A stretch of 64,000 bases of DNA from Lysobacter arenosi (GTDB lineage Bacteria > Pseudomonadota > Gammaproteobacteria > Xanthomonadales > Xanthomonadaceae): the NCBI RefSeq assembly GCF_016613475.2, contig NZ_CP071517.1:2046001-2110000 (forward strand), in the 5' to 3' direction. This document shows, in pieces, positions 18,934 to 28,908 of this stretch; positions within the stretch are counted from its first letter, which is position 1, and each line of letters starts with the position of its first letter. The notes beneath the pieces were generated by a model, which made no database searches, had not been told where the DNA came from, and worked only from the letters and a program-made list of their open reading frames with translations. Made by a program: the position numbers and the translations under genes.

Positions 18934-20799
18934 TCAGGCGCCCTCGTACAACCCCAGCAGCGCTTCTTCCGCCTTCGCCAGCTCCGCCGCCACCTGCTCG
19001 CGACGCTTGGCCAGTTCGGCCGCATCGGTGCCGCCGCCGGCGTACTGGTCCGGATCGGCCAGATCCATGTCGAGGGTGTGCAGCTTCGATTCCAGTTCGG
19101 CCACGCGCGCTTCGGCCTGCGCCAGCTTGTGGGCGTTGGCCTTGGTTGCCTTGGCGACCGGCTTGGCCGCCACAACTGGCGCCGGCGCTGCCGCGGCCAC
19201 CTTGGCCGGCACTTTGCCGTCGTTGCTGCTGTCGCGGGTGCGCAGCCACACCGCGTAGGCATCGAGATCGCCGTCGAACGGTTGCGCGACGCCGTCAGCG
19301 ACGCGCCAGAACGTATCGCAGACCAGGCCGATGAGATGGCGGTCGTGGCTGACCATCACGATCGCGCCTTCGAAGATGCTCAGCGCCTCGGCCAGGGCCT
19401 CACGCATGTCGAGGTCGAGGTGGTTGGTCGGTTCGTCGAGCAGCAGCACGTTCGGCTTGCGCCAGGCGATCAGCGCCAGCGCCAGGCGCGCACGCTCGCC
19501 GCCGGAGAACACGTCGACCTTCTCGAACGCGCGGTCGCCGGGGAAGTTCCACTTGCCGAGGAAGTCACGCAACTGCTGCGTGGCCACGCCCGGCGCGATG
19601 TCGGCCAGATGGTCGATCGCGGTCGTGCCTTCACGCAGCGACTCGACCGTGTGCTGGGCGAAGTAGCCGATGCGCAGGTCGGGATGGCCGCCGCGCTCGC
19701 CGCTGAGCAGCGGCAGTTCGCCGACCAGGGTCTTCACCAGGGTCGACTTGCCGGCGCCGTTGGGACCCAGCAGTGCTACGCGGTCGCCGGCTTCGAGGAT
19801 GAAGCCGATCTGGTGCAGCACGGTGTGGTCGCCGTAACCGCAATCGGCGTGGGTCACGCGCAGCAGCGCGTGCGGCAGCTTCGCCGGCGCCGGGAACTCG
19901 ATCCGCAGCGCGCGCTCCACGCGCACCGCCTCGGTGTCGGCCATCTTGGCCAGGCGCTTGACCCGCGACTGCGCCTGCTTGGCCTTGGCCGCGCTGGCGC
20001 TGAAGCGGTCGATGAAGCTCTGCAGGTGGGCGCGTTCGGCCTGCACCTTCTCGTGGGTGATCTGCTGCAGGCGCAGGTGTTCGGCGCGCTGGCGCTCGAA
20101 GGCAGTGTAGTCGCCGGTGTAGAGCTTGCCCTTGCCGTCGTGCAGATGCAGCGTGTGGGTGGTGATCTCGTCGAGGAACTCGCGATCGTGAGAGATCAGC
20201 AGCAGCGTGCCCGGGTACTTGAGCAGCCACTGTTCCAGCCATAGCACCGCGTCGAGGTCGAGGTGATTGGTCGGTTCGTCGAGCAGCAGCAGGTCCGACG
20301 GCGTCATCAGCGCGCGCGCCAGGTTCAGGCGCACGCGCCAGCCGCCGGAGAATTCCTTGACGGCGCGTTCGTGCGTGTCGGGCGAGAAGCCCAGGCCGTG
20401 CAGCAGCTTGCCGGCACGCGCGGTGGCGTCGTAGCCGTTGAGTTCTTCCAGGCGGTGGTGCGCTTCGGCGACGGCCTCCCAGTCCTCGCGCTCGACCGCT
20501 TCGCGCTCGGCGACGATCGCCGCATGCACCAGCGCATCGCCGGACAACACGAAATCGAGCGCCGGTTCGTCGAGCGCCGGGGTCTCCTGGGCAACGCTGG
20601 CGATGCGCACGCGGGTCGGTACATCTATGTCGCCCTTGTCGGCTTCGACATGGCCCTGGATCGCGGCAAACAACGACGACTTGCCGGTGCCGTTGCGGCC
20701 GATCACGCCCACGCGCCAGCCGGCATGCAGGGCCAAGTCGACGTTGGACAACAGCAGGCGCTCGCCCCGGCGGAGGGCGAAATTACGGAAGGAAATCAC
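18934..20799 (-). CDS. yheS: ABC-F family ATPase (YheS-like)
   Basis: Soluble twin-ATPase of the ABC-F group, members of which act on the ribosome. The product has 621 residues. The first Walker A is GRNGTGKS (34-41), and FSGGWRVRLNLARAL and LLLLDEPTNHLDL follow. A charged linker of about 70 residues (AKAKQAQSRVKRLAKM) leads to the second Walker A GPNGAGKS, FSGGERARLALALI and LLLDEPTNHLDLDM. A C-terminal coiled coil (about 545-621) ends in ALLGLYEGA. It resembles YheS rather than Uup or EttA by domain layout. It is divergent from the exchanger gene. Confidence 0.92.
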   Translation of the reverse strand: MISFRNFALRRGERLLLSNVDLALHAGWRVGVIGRNGTGKSSLFAAIQGHVEADKGDIDVPTRVRIASVAQETPALDEPALDFVLSGDALVHAAIVAEREAVEREDWEAVAEAHHRLEELNGYDATARAGKLLHGLGFSPDTHERAVKEFSGGWRVRLNLARALMTPSDLLLLDEPTNHLDLDAVLWLEQWLLKYPGTLLLISHDREFLDEITTHTLHLHDGKGKLYTGDYTAFERQRAEHLRLQQITHEKVQAERAHLQSFIDRFSASAAKAKQAQSRVKRLAKMADTEAVRVERALRIEFPAPAKLPHALLRVTHADCGYGDHTVLHQIGFILEAGDRVALLGPNGAGKSTLVKTLVGELPLLSGERGGHPDLRIGYFAQHTVESLREGTTAIDHLADIAPGVATQQLRDFLGKWNFPGDRAFEKVDVFSGGERARLALALIAWRKPNVLLLDEPTNHLDLDMREALAEALSIFEGAIVMVSHDRHLIGLVCDTFWRVADGVAQPFDGDLDAYAVWLRTRDSSNDGKVPAKVAAAAPAPVVAAKPVAKATKANAHKLAQAEARVAELESKLHTLDMDLADPDQYAGGGTDAAELAKRREQVAAELAKAEEALLGLYEGA

Positions 20800-20971
20800 G
20801 GGGGGACCAGAAGGAGGCTCGAAACCCCACTAGTCTAGCGGTTTGCAGGCCCTGACCCGCGATTGACACGCCTTGGCGCAATCTGGCGACCGGGCGGACC
20901 CGCTCGGGACCCGGGTTGCATCACCCGCCTCCGGCCCACATCCTGAACGGCAGACCGCAAACGGATACTCG

Positions 20972-22660
20972 ATGCATCACACGTCCCTGATCGCAATCCT
21001 CGTGGCCGGCTTCGTGCTGGCGTTCATCTTTGGCTCGCTGGCGCAACGCCTGCGGCTGTCGCCTTTGGTGGGCTATTTGCTGGCCGGCGTGATCGCCGGA
21101 CCGTTCACACCCGGATTCGTCGGCGACCAGACGCTGGCACCGCAGTTGGCAGAGATCGGCGTGATCCTGCTGATGTTCGGTGTCGGCCTGCACTTCTCGA
21201 TGCGCGACCTGATGGCGGTCAAGGCGATCGCCCTGCCCGGCGCGGTCGCGCAGATCGCCCTGGCGACAGTGCTTGGCTGGGGCCTGGCAAGGTTCCTGGG
21301 CTGGTCGCACGGCGCCGGCATCGTCTTCGGCCTGTCGCTGTCGGTCGCCAGTACCGTGGTGTTGCTGCGCGCACTGGAAGAACGCCGCCTGGTGGAAACC
21401 GGACGCGGTCGCATCGCGGTGGGCTGGTTGATCGTCGAGGACCTGGCGATGGTGCTCGCGCTGGTGCTGCTGCCGGCGCTGGCGGGCGTTCTCAAGGGCG
21501 AAGCCGGCGACGCGGTGGAGGTGTGGACGGCGCTGTTCAAGACCTTCGCCAAGGTCGGCGCGTTCGTCGCGGTGATGCTGATCGTCGGTCGCCGCGTGAT
21601 CCCGTGGATCCTCGAGCGCGTTGCCGGCACCGGCTCGCGCGAGTTGTTCACGCTGTGCGTGCTGGCGATCGCGCTGGGCGTGGCGTTCGGTTCGGCGGCG
21701 TTGTTCGGCGTGTCGTTCGCACTGGGTGCGTTCTTCGCCGGCATGCTGCTCAACGAATCGGAATTCAGCCACCAGGCCGCGGCCGAGACCCTGCCGCTGC
21801 GCGATGCATTCGCGGTGCTGTTCTTCGTCTCGGTCGGCATGCTGTTCGATCCGATGATCCTGCTGCAGCGTCCGGTCGAGGTGATCGCGACCTTCCTGAT
21901 CATCGTCATCGGCAAGTCGTTGGCGGCCTACGCCATCGTCCGTGCCTTCGGCAAACCCAATTCGACCGCGTTGCTTATCTCGGCCAGCCTGGCGCAGATC
22001 GGCGAGTTCTCCTTCATCCTCGCCGGCCTGGGCCTGCAGCTGGATGTCCTGCCCAGCGAAGGCCAGGACCTGGTGCTGGCGGGCGCGCTGCTGTCGATCA
22101 TCGTCAATCCGCTGCTGTTCGCCTGGCTGGACCGGCGCGAAGCGCGCGAGGCCGCCAACCGTGCGCCGGAGCCGGAAGAGCACATCTCGCCGCCGATCCG
22201 GCCGGGCCTGAGCAACCACGTGATCGAGATCGGCTACGGCCGCGTCGGCAGCGAACTGACCCGCCTGCTGACCGAGCGTGGCGTCGAGATCGTCGTCATC
22301 GACGACGAGGAAGACCTGGTCAACAAGGCGCGTGCGGCCGGCCTGCCGGCGATCCGCGGCAATGCCGCCAACGAGCGAGTGCTGCGCGAAGCCGCACCGG
22401 AGCGCGCGACCATGGTGATGGTGGCGATCCCGAACGCGCTGGAGGCCGGCGAGATCATCGCCAAGCTGCGCGAGATCAATCCGGCGCTGACGATCGTCGC
22501 GCGCGCGCACAGCGACATCGAGGTCAAGCACCTGCTCGAGCACGGCGCCGATGCCGCGGTACTGGCCGAGCGTGAGCTGGCCCACAGCCTGGCCGAGATG
22601 GTGATGGCGACGCCGCAATACCGTGGCGAGCGCCACCTGCCTCCGGTCGCGCCGGCCTGA
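20972..22660 (+). CDS. ybaL: Cation/proton antiporter YbaL/KefB-like (CPA2) with TrkA-N domain
   Basis: Inner-membrane monovalent cation:proton exchanger. The product has 562 residues from ATG 20972. About 12 helices occupy residues 1-395, with family text RLSPLVGYLLAGVIAGPFTPG, GLSLSVASTVVLLRALEER and SLAQIGEFSFILAGLGLQL. A RossmannTrkA-N domain (IEIGYGRVGSELTRLL, VIDDEEDLVNKARAAG) covers about 425-540. KefB and KefC are gated by glutathione adducts. YbaL is the closer match in ending soon after the N domain. The start lacks a strong ribosome site and could shift slightly. Confidence 0.92.
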   Translation: MHHTSLIAILVAGFVLAFIFGSLAQRLRLSPLVGYLLAGVIAGPFTPGFVGDQTLAPQLAEIGVILLMFGVGLHFSMRDLMAVKAIALPGAVAQIALATVLGWGLARFLGWSHGAGIVFGLSLSVASTVVLLRALEERRLVETGRGRIAVGWLIVEDLAMVLALVLLPALAGVLKGEAGDAVEVWTALFKTFAKVGAFVAVMLIVGRRVIPWILERVAGTGSRELFTLCVLAIALGVAFGSAALFGVSFALGAFFAGMLLNESEFSHQAAAETLPLRDAFAVLFFVSVGMLFDPMILLQRPVEVIATFLIIVIGKSLAAYAIVRAFGKPNSTALLISASLAQIGEFSFILAGLGLQLDVLPSEGQDLVLAGALLSIIVNPLLFAWLDRREAREAANRAPEPEEHISPPIRPGLSNHVIEIGYGRVGSELTRLLTERGVEIVVIDDEEDLVNKARAAGLPAIRGNAANERVLREAAPERATMVMVAIPNALEAGEIIAKLREINPALTIVARAHSDIEVKHLLEHGADAAVLAERELAHSLAEMVMATPQYRGERHLPPVAPA

Positions 22661-22758
22661 AGCCCCGCAACAGCGGTCGCGTGGCCGACGCGTCCGCTGT
22701 ATTGCGTAGCCCAATACAACGGATGCCGTGGCATTTGCGGTTGATGGGCTAAATCGGC

Positions 22759-23556
22759 ATGAACAGGCTTTGCACGGGAATCTGCGCGCCGTTGCTGGTT
22801 CTCGTGCTCGCTTGCCTGCCATCGCTGGCCCGGGCGCAATGCGGTCTGGTGGCGCATACGGTCGTCGAGACCACCGTTCACAGCGGCGTACCCACGCTGT
22901 CGACTCGCGCCGGATGGCGCCTGGGCGATGTCATCGCCTCTCTGCCTGCCGGATCCGAGATCCACGTCTGCCAGACCCGCAAGGTCGGTCAGTTCGGCAT
23001 CGGCACGCGCACGTGGCTGCGGGTGCAGTTCGATGGCGGCATCAGCGGCTGGGCGTATCTCGGAGCCACCGACATGTCGGCGCCGCGCACTGCCTTCGGC
23101 GGTTTCGCGCTCATCCCGCAAGCGATGGCGGGCGGCAAGTCAGCGGAGTCGAACAGCGCCGACGGCCTGCCCTGGCACGGCGGTGGCTGGATCCTGATGC
23201 TGTCGGCAGCGTTCGTCGTGCTCGGCATCGCCACGCGCCAGGTCTTCGACCGCAACACCGGGTTGCCGCCGCGCCAGCGCCTGCGCATCGAGGCATGCAA
23301 GCGGGCGTTGACAGTCGGCCCGCTGGCGATGGTGGTCGTGCTGCTGATCGGCGACTTCACCCTCAACGGCGAAACCGCGACGCTGGTGTGCCTGCTGATC
23401 GCCTTCCAGAGCGGGTTCTTCTGGCAGGTCCTGCTCGGGCGCCGACCCTCACCCCTGCCCCTCTCCCGCATGCGGGAGAGGGGTTCGACGATCTTCAGGC
23501 CTTCGAAAAGGTCAGCTGTCCACCCGCGGCATCCACCTTCACGGTATCGCCACTGA
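22759..23556 (+). CDS. Hypothetical exported/membrane protein, SH3-like, tail encoded by a repeat
   Basis: 265 residues as read. The signal peptide is [20 protein letters not shown], with cleavage near ARA. An extracytoplasmic part may have an SH3-like fold ([23 protein letters not shown]), and two or three membrane helices follow ([43 protein letters not shown]). The last 35 or so residues, after VLLGRR, translate a perfect palindrome (23458-23483) and then sequence antisense to the end of clpB, overlapping it by 62 bases. The natural C-terminus may have been replaced by the repeat. No known family. Confidence 0.6.
   Translation: MNRLCTGICAPLLVLVLACLPSLARAQCGLVAHTVVETTVHSGVPTLSTRAGWRLGDVIASLPAGSEIHVCQTRKVGQFGIGTRTWLRVQFDGGISGWAYLGATDMSAPRTAFGGFALIPQAMAGGKSAESNSADGLPWHGGGWILMLSAAFVVLGIATRQVFDRNTGLPPRQRLRIEACKRALTVGPLAMVVVLLIGDFTLNGETATLVCLLIAFQSGFFWQVLLGRRPSPLPLSRMRERGSTIFRPSKRSAVHPRHPPSRYRH
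23458..23483. repeat. 26-bp perfect palindrome (REP-like)
   Basis: CCCCTCTCCCGCA followed by its exact complement TGCGGGAGAGGGG. It is preceded by CCCTCACCCCTGCC, a context typical of dispersed palindromes in this bacterial group. It lies between the convergent hypothetical gene and clpB and may terminate transcription in both directions. Related text occurs near 38420-38455 and 59341-59474. Confidence 0.75.
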
Positions 23557-26081
23557 CGAACTCGCCGGCGAGGATCTTCTGCGCCAGCGGATTCTCCAGC
23601 TGCTGCTGGATCGCCCGCTTCAAGGGCCTTGCGCCATAGACCGGGTCGAAGCCGACATTGCCCAGCAGGTTCAGCGCGTTGTCGGTCAGCTCCAACCCCA
23701 GCCCACGCTCGCCCATGCGCTTCTCCAGACCACCGATCTGGAAGCGCGCGATCTGGCGGATCTGCGCCTTGTCGAGCGGATGGAACACGACGATGTCGTC
23801 GAGCCGGTTGATGAACTCCGGGCGGAAGTGCGCCTGTACCACGCCCATGACCGCCGCCTTCATCTGCGTGTAGGCCTCGGCTGAGCCGTCGCCGGCCAGC
23901 TCCTGGATCTGGTGCGAGCCCAGGTTGCTGGTCATCACGATCACGGTGTTGCGGAAATCGACCGTGCGGCCCTGACCGTCGGTGAGACGGCCGTCGTCGA
24001 GCACCTGCAGCAGGATGTTGAACACATCCGGATGCGCCTTCTCGACCTCGTCGAGCAGGATCACGCTGTAGGGACGGCGACGCACGGCTTCGGTCAGGTA
24101 ACCGCCTTCTTCATAGCCGACATAGCCAGGGGGCGCGCCGACCAGGCGGCTGACGGAGTGCTTCTCCATGAACTCGCTCATGTCGATGCGCACCATCGCG
24201 TCGGTCGAGTCGAACAGGAATTCGGCCAGCGCCTTGCACAGCTCGGTCTTGCCGACACCGGTTGGGCCCAGGAACAGGAACGAGCCGCTGGGACGGTTCG
24301 GATCCGACAAGCCCGCGCGCGAGCGCCGCACCGCATCGGACACGACCTTGATCGCCTCGTCCTGGCCGACCACGCGCGTGTGCAGATGCTCTTCCATGCG
24401 CAGCAGCTTCTCGCGCTCGCCTTCGAGCATCTTCGCCACCGGGATGCCGGTCCAGCGCGAGACCACCTGCGCGATCTCCTCGGCGGTGACCTTGTCCTGC
24501 AGCAGGGTGAAGCCCTTGGTCTCGGCTTCCTGCGCGGCCTTGAGCTGCTTCTCCAGCTCCGGCAGGCGGCCGTACTGGATCTCGCTCATCGCGGTGAAAT
24601 CCTGGCGGCGCTGCGCAGCCTCGAGATCGAGCTTGGCCTGCTCGATTTGCTCCTTGATGCGGGTGGCACCCTGCAGCATGGCCTTCTCGGCCTTCCACAC
24701 TTCCTCCAAGGTCGTTGAACTCGCGCTCGAGCTTGCCGATCTCGTCCTCGAGGTCGGACAGGCGCTTCTTCGACTCGGCGTCCTTCTCCTTCTTCAGCGC
24801 TTCGCGCTGGATCTTGAGCTGGATCAGCCGGCGTTCCTTGCGGTCGAGTTCCTCGGGCTTGGAGTCGATCTCCATGCGGATGCGCGAAGCCGCCTCGTCC
24901 ATCAGGTCGATGGCCTTGTCCGGCAGCTGGCGGTCGCTGATGTAGCGGTGCGACAACGTCGCCGCGGCGACGATCGCCGGGTCGGTGATCTCCACGCCGT
25001 GATGCACCGCGTAGCGCTCCTTGAGGCCACGCAGGATGGCGATGGTGTCCTCGACCGTGGGTTCGCCTACGAACACCTTCTGGAAGCGGCGTTCGAGCGC
25101 GGCGTCCTTCTCGATGAACTGGCGGTACTCGTTGAGCGTGGTCGCGCCGATGCAGTGCAGCTCGCCGCGCGCGAGCGCCGGCTTGAGCATGTTGCCCGCG
25201 TCCATCGCGCCTTCGGCCTTGCCGGCGCCGACCATGGTGTGCAGTTCGTCGATGAAAAGGATGATCTGGCCTTCGTTCTTCGACAGGTCGTTGAGCACGG
25301 CCTTGAGCCGCTCCTCGAACTCGCCGCGGAACTTGGCGCCGGCGATCAGCGCGCCCATGTCCAGGCTCAGCACGCGCTTGCCGCGCAGGCCTTCGGGCAC
25401 TTCGCCGTTGATGATGCGCTGGGCAAGGCCTTCGACGATCGCGGTCTTGCCCACGCCGGGTTCACCGATCAGCACCGGGTTGTTCTTGGTCCGGCGCTGC
25501 AGCACCTGGATGGTGCGGCGAATTTCTTCATCGCGGCCGATCACCGGGTCGAGTTTGCCGCTCTCGGCGCGAGCGGTGAGATCGATCGTGTACTTCTCCA
25601 ACGCCTGGCGCTGGTCCTCGGCATTTTCCGATTGCACGGTCTCGCCTCCACGCAGTTTTTCGATGGCCGCTTCCAGCTTCTGTTTGTTTGCGCCGGCCGC
25701 CTTGAGCGCACGCCCGGTTTCGCCGCCATCGTCGAGCGCGGCGAGCAGCAACAACTCGCTGGCGATGAAGGCATCGCCGCGCTGCTGGGCCAGCTTGTCG
25801 GTGACGTTGAGCAGGCGCGCCAGGTCGTTGCCGACGCTGATGTTGCCGGCCTGGCCGCTGACCTTGGGCAGCTTCTCCAGCGCCTCGCCGAGGCGCTCGC
25901 GCAGCAGCGGCACGTTGACGCCGGCCTGTGCCAGCAACGGTCGCGTGCTGCCGCCGCTCTGGTCGAGCAATGCGGTCAGCAGATGCACCGGTTCGATCAC
26001 GCTGTGGTCGCGACCGACCGCCAGCGACTGCGCGTCGGCCAGCGCCTGCTGGAAACGCGATGTCAGTTTGTCCATTCGCAT
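23495..26081 (-). CDS. clpB: Disaggregase ClpB, frameshifted as written
   Basis: Hsp100 chaperone that rescues aggregated proteins with DnaK. The start [20 protein letters not shown] at 26081 has AGGGA upstream. The N-domain precedes NBD1 ([18 protein letters not shown]), then the coiled-coil middle domain and NBD2 ([19 protein letters not shown]). The frame breaks in the middle domain: REFNDL reads on as GGSVEG instead of [11 protein letters not shown]. Plus strand CCAAGG at 24706-24711 carries one extra A compared with the expected CCAGG. Without it the protein has 861 residues, normal for ClpB. Probably a sequence error. Confidence 0.95.
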
Positions 26082-26143
26082 GGATGGGTTTCCCTCTCGA
26101 TTCTGGGGCAGCCGCATCGATCTGCGCGGCCGCAATGGCCATC

Positions 26144-26172
26144 AGATGCGGGCCGTCCGGTGCCGATTCAAG
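26144..26172 (-). promoter_or_regulatory. Sigma32-type heat-shock promoter for clpB
   Basis: On the minus strand CTTGAAT (26172-26166) is followed, 14 bases later, by CCGCATCT (26151-26144). This matches the sigma32 pattern CTTGAAA-N13-15-CCCCATNT in all but two positions. Transcription would begin near 26137, leaving a leader of about 55 bases before the clpB ATG. A second CTTGAA lies at 26188-26183. Heat-shock control of clpB is well established in related bacteria. Confidence 0.7.
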
Positions 26173-26243
26173 CCGGCCGCGATTCAAGCGCATTGGGGGC
26201 GCGTCCACCTGATGCTTACATGCACTTGTTCACAATGGTGTGT

Positions 26244-26987
26244 ATGAGCTCACGGCATCCCCACCTGCCGCTGCCGCCGGCGGTCGCGCCCGACTGGGCC
26301 CTGTTCCTCGATGTCGACGGGACCCTGCTGGATTTCGCCGACGCCCCCGGTGACGTCGCGGTGGAACCGGGCCTGATCGATACCCTGGCGATCCTGCACG
26401 GCCGCCTCGATGGTGCGCTGGCGCTGGTCAGCGGTCGCAACCTCGCCCAGCTCGATGCGCTGTTCGCGCCCCTGCACCTGCCTGCAGTCGGCCTGCATGG
26501 GCTGGAGCGGCGCGACGACGGCCACGTCGAGCAGCATGCGCGCGCGCCGGCACTCGATGGCGTGCTTGCCTCGGCGCGGGCGCTGGCCGCCAAGTACCCC
26601 GGCGCGCGCATCGAGGACAAGGGCATTGGCCTGGCACTGCACTGGCGTGGCGCACCGGCCGCGGAGGAACCACTGCACGAGTTCGCGACCTCCGCGCTGA
26701 TCGACCTCCCCGGCTATCACCTGCAACCGGGCAATCGCGTGATCGAATTGCGCCCCGATGGCGCCAACAAGGGCGCCGCGGTGCTCGACCTGCTGGCGTT
26801 GCCACCATTCCACGGGCGCCGCCCGGTCTTCGTCGGCGACGACCTCACCGATGAGCACGGGTTTGCCGCGGTCGGCAGTCACGGCGGATTCGGCATCCTG
26901 GTCGGTTCGCGCCAACCCAGTGTCGCGCGCTACGGACTGCACGACCCGGCCGCGGTGCGCGCCTGGCTGGACGACTCCATTGCATAG
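26244..26987 (+). CDS. otsB: Trehalose-6-phosphate phosphatase OtsB
   Basis: HAD-family phosphatase that releases trehalose from trehalose 6-phosphate. The product has 247 residues from ATG 26244. Motif I is [12 protein letters not shown] with the nucleophilic Asp. Motif II Ser is in [12 protein letters not shown], Lys in GANKGAAV, and motif IV is [12 protein letters not shown]. In-frame ATGs at 26220 and 26235 make the exact start uncertain. It is followed after 42 bases by the GH15 gene and then otsA, a compact trehalose cluster divergent from clpB. Confidence 0.94.
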   Translation: MSSRHPHLPLPPAVAPDWALFLDVDGTLLDFADAPGDVAVEPGLIDTLAILHGRLDGALALVSGRNLAQLDALFAPLHLPAVGLHGLERRDDGHVEQHARAPALDGVLASARALAAKYPGARIEDKGIGLALHWRGAPAAEEPLHEFATSALIDLPGYHLQPGNRVIELRPDGANKGAAVLDLLALPPFHGRRPVFVGDDLTDEHGFAAVGSHGGFGILVGSRQPSVARYGLHDPAAVRAWLDDSIA

Positions 26988-27029
26988 GCGCGCCGCGCCT
27001 GTCGCCCCCATTCCCACCCCGGAGCACGA

Positions 27030-28826
27030 ATGACTTCAGTCGCAGACCTCCAGACCAGCCTCGACCTGGGCATCATCGGCAACGGCAGCATCGCTGCCCT
27101 CATCGACGCCCGCGCCCGCATCGTCTGGGGCTGCGTTCCCGCATTCGACGGCGACCCCACTTTCTGCGCGCTGCTGTCGCCGCGGCAGCACGAAGGCGGC
27201 GACTACGCCATCGAACTGGAGGACTTCGCTTCTTCCGAGCAGGAGTACCTGATCAATACCGCCGTGATCCGCACCGTCCTGCGTGACACGAAGGGCGGCG
27301 CCATCGAGATCATCGACTTCGCCCCGCGCTGGCACCAGAACGAGCGCTTCTACCGGCCGGTGATGCTGCTGCGGCACGTGCGCCCGTTGTCGGGCCTGCC
27401 GCGCATCCGCATCCGCCTGCGTCCGCTCGCCGACTACGGCGCCAGCAAGCCCGAGACGACCTGGGGCAGCAACCATATCCGCTACCTGATCCCCGACTTC
27501 ACGCTGCGGTTGACCAGCGACGTGCCGGTGCGCCTGATCCGCGACAGCCTGCCGTTCGTGCTCGACCGCGACCTGCACCTGGTGCTGGGCCCGGACGAAA
27601 CGCTGACGCAGCCGGTGGCCACCTTCGTTCGCCAGTCGGAGGAAAAGACCATCGCCTACTGGCGCGACTGGGTGCGCTACCTGTCGATACCGCTGGAATG
27701 GCAGGACCCGGTGATCCGCAGCGCGATCACGCTGAAGCTGTGCCAGTACGAGGAAACCGGGGCGATTGTGGCGGCGATGACCACCTCCATTCCCGAGGCG
27801 GCCAACACCGTGCGCAACTGGGACTACCGCTACTGCTGGCTGCGCGACTCGGCTTTCGTGGTCCGCGCGCTCAACCGCCTCGGCGCCACCCGCAGCATGG
27901 AGGACTACCTGCGCTACGTCGCCAACGTCGCCGCCAACGACGGCGCGCTGCAACCGTTGTATGGCATCGGCTTCGAACGCGAACTGGCCGAATCGGAAGT
28001 GACGTCACTGGCCGGTTATCGCGGCATGGGCCCGGTGCGTCGCGGCAACCTGGCCTGGCTGCAGGCACAGCACGACGTGTACGGCAGCGTGGTGCTGGCG
28101 GCGACGCAGCTGTTCTTCGACCAGCGCCTGACGCGCGTCGGCGACGCGGCCATCTTCGCCCGCGTCGAACCGCTGGGCGAACTGGCCTACAAGCTCTACG
28201 ACCAGCCTGATGCGGGGCTTTGGGAGTTCCGCGGTCGCGCCGAAGTGCATACCTACTCCAGCGTGATGTGCTGGGCCGCCTGCGATCGCCTGGCCAAGAT
28301 TGCGGTGCACCTGAACCTGGCGCCGCAGTGCAAGTACTGGCGCGAGCGCGCCGACGAAATGCATGCGCGTATCACCGAGCATGCCTACAACACCGAACTG
28401 GGCCATTTTGTCGAAGCCCTCGACGGCAACCGCCTGGATGCGTCGCTCCTGCTGCTGGCCGACCTGGGCTTCATCAAGGCCGACGACCCGCGCTTCGTTC
28501 GCACGGTGGAGGCGATCGGCAAGGGCCTGCGCCGAGGCGATGCATTGTTCCGCTACGTCGCGCCGGATGACTTCGGTTCGCCCGAGACCAGCTTCACGAT
28601 CTGCACCTTCTGGTACATCGACGCGCTGGCATCGATTGGTCGCCACGAGGAAGCACGGTCGCTGTTCGAACGGATCCTGGCGCGACGCAATCCGCTCGGC
28701 CTGCTCTCGGAGGACCTGGAGTTCGGTGGCGGCGAGGCCTGGGGCAACTTCCCGCAGACCTACTCGCATGTCGGCCTCATCAATGCGGCGATGCGATTGT
28801 CCAGACCCTGGCAAGACGCGGCATGA
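27030..28826 (+). CDS. GH15 glycoside hydrolase (glucoamylase/trehalase-like)
   Basis: A 598-residue cytosolic enzyme with no signal peptide. An N-terminal beta-sandwich domain (DLGIIGNGSIAALIDARARI, VWGCVPAFDGDPTFCALL) precedes an (alpha/alpha)6 barrel. GH15 landmarks include VRNWDYRYCWLRDSAF. The general-acid region is ESEVTSLAGYRGMGPVRRGN, and the general-base region is LEFGGGEAWGNFPQTYSHVG. GH15 enzymes include glucoamylases, glucodextranases and mycobacterial-type trehalases. Position between otsB and otsA argues for an alpha-glucan or trehalose role, but I cannot decide between them. 82 bases separate it from otsA. Confidence 0.9.
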   Translation: MTSVADLQTSLDLGIIGNGSIAALIDARARIVWGCVPAFDGDPTFCALLSPRQHEGGDYAIELEDFASSEQEYLINTAVIRTVLRDTKGGAIEIIDFAPRWHQNERFYRPVMLLRHVRPLSGLPRIRIRLRPLADYGASKPETTWGSNHIRYLIPDFTLRLTSDVPVRLIRDSLPFVLDRDLHLVLGPDETLTQPVATFVRQSEEKTIAYWRDWVRYLSIPLEWQDPVIRSAITLKLCQYEETGAIVAAMTTSIPEAANTVRNWDYRYCWLRDSAFVVRALNRLGATRSMEDYLRYVANVAANDGALQPLYGIGFERELAESEVTSLAGYRGMGPVRRGNLAWLQAQHDVYGSVVLAATQLFFDQRLTRVGDAAIFARVEPLGELAYKLYDQPDAGLWEFRGRAEVHTYSSVMCWAACDRLAKIAVHLNLAPQCKYWRERADEMHARITEHAYNTELGHFVEALDGNRLDASLLLLADLGFIKADDPRFVRTVEAIGKGLRRGDALFRYVAPDDFGSPETSFTICTFWYIDALASIGRHEEARSLFERILARRNPLGLLSEDLEFGGGEAWGNFPQTYSHVGLINAAMRLSRPWQDAA

Positions 28827-28908
28827 CGATGCCCGGGAGCAAGTGGATGCAGCGAAAGGACACGCCAGCAAGGAAACGGGATCGCACTGCCCAGCCGGAG
28901 GCCATTCG

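Noticed and set aside
20921..22822. Long minus-strand open frame opposite the YbaL-like exchanger
   Set aside because: Shadow of the exchanger's codon bias, with no hydrophobic or folded pattern of its own.
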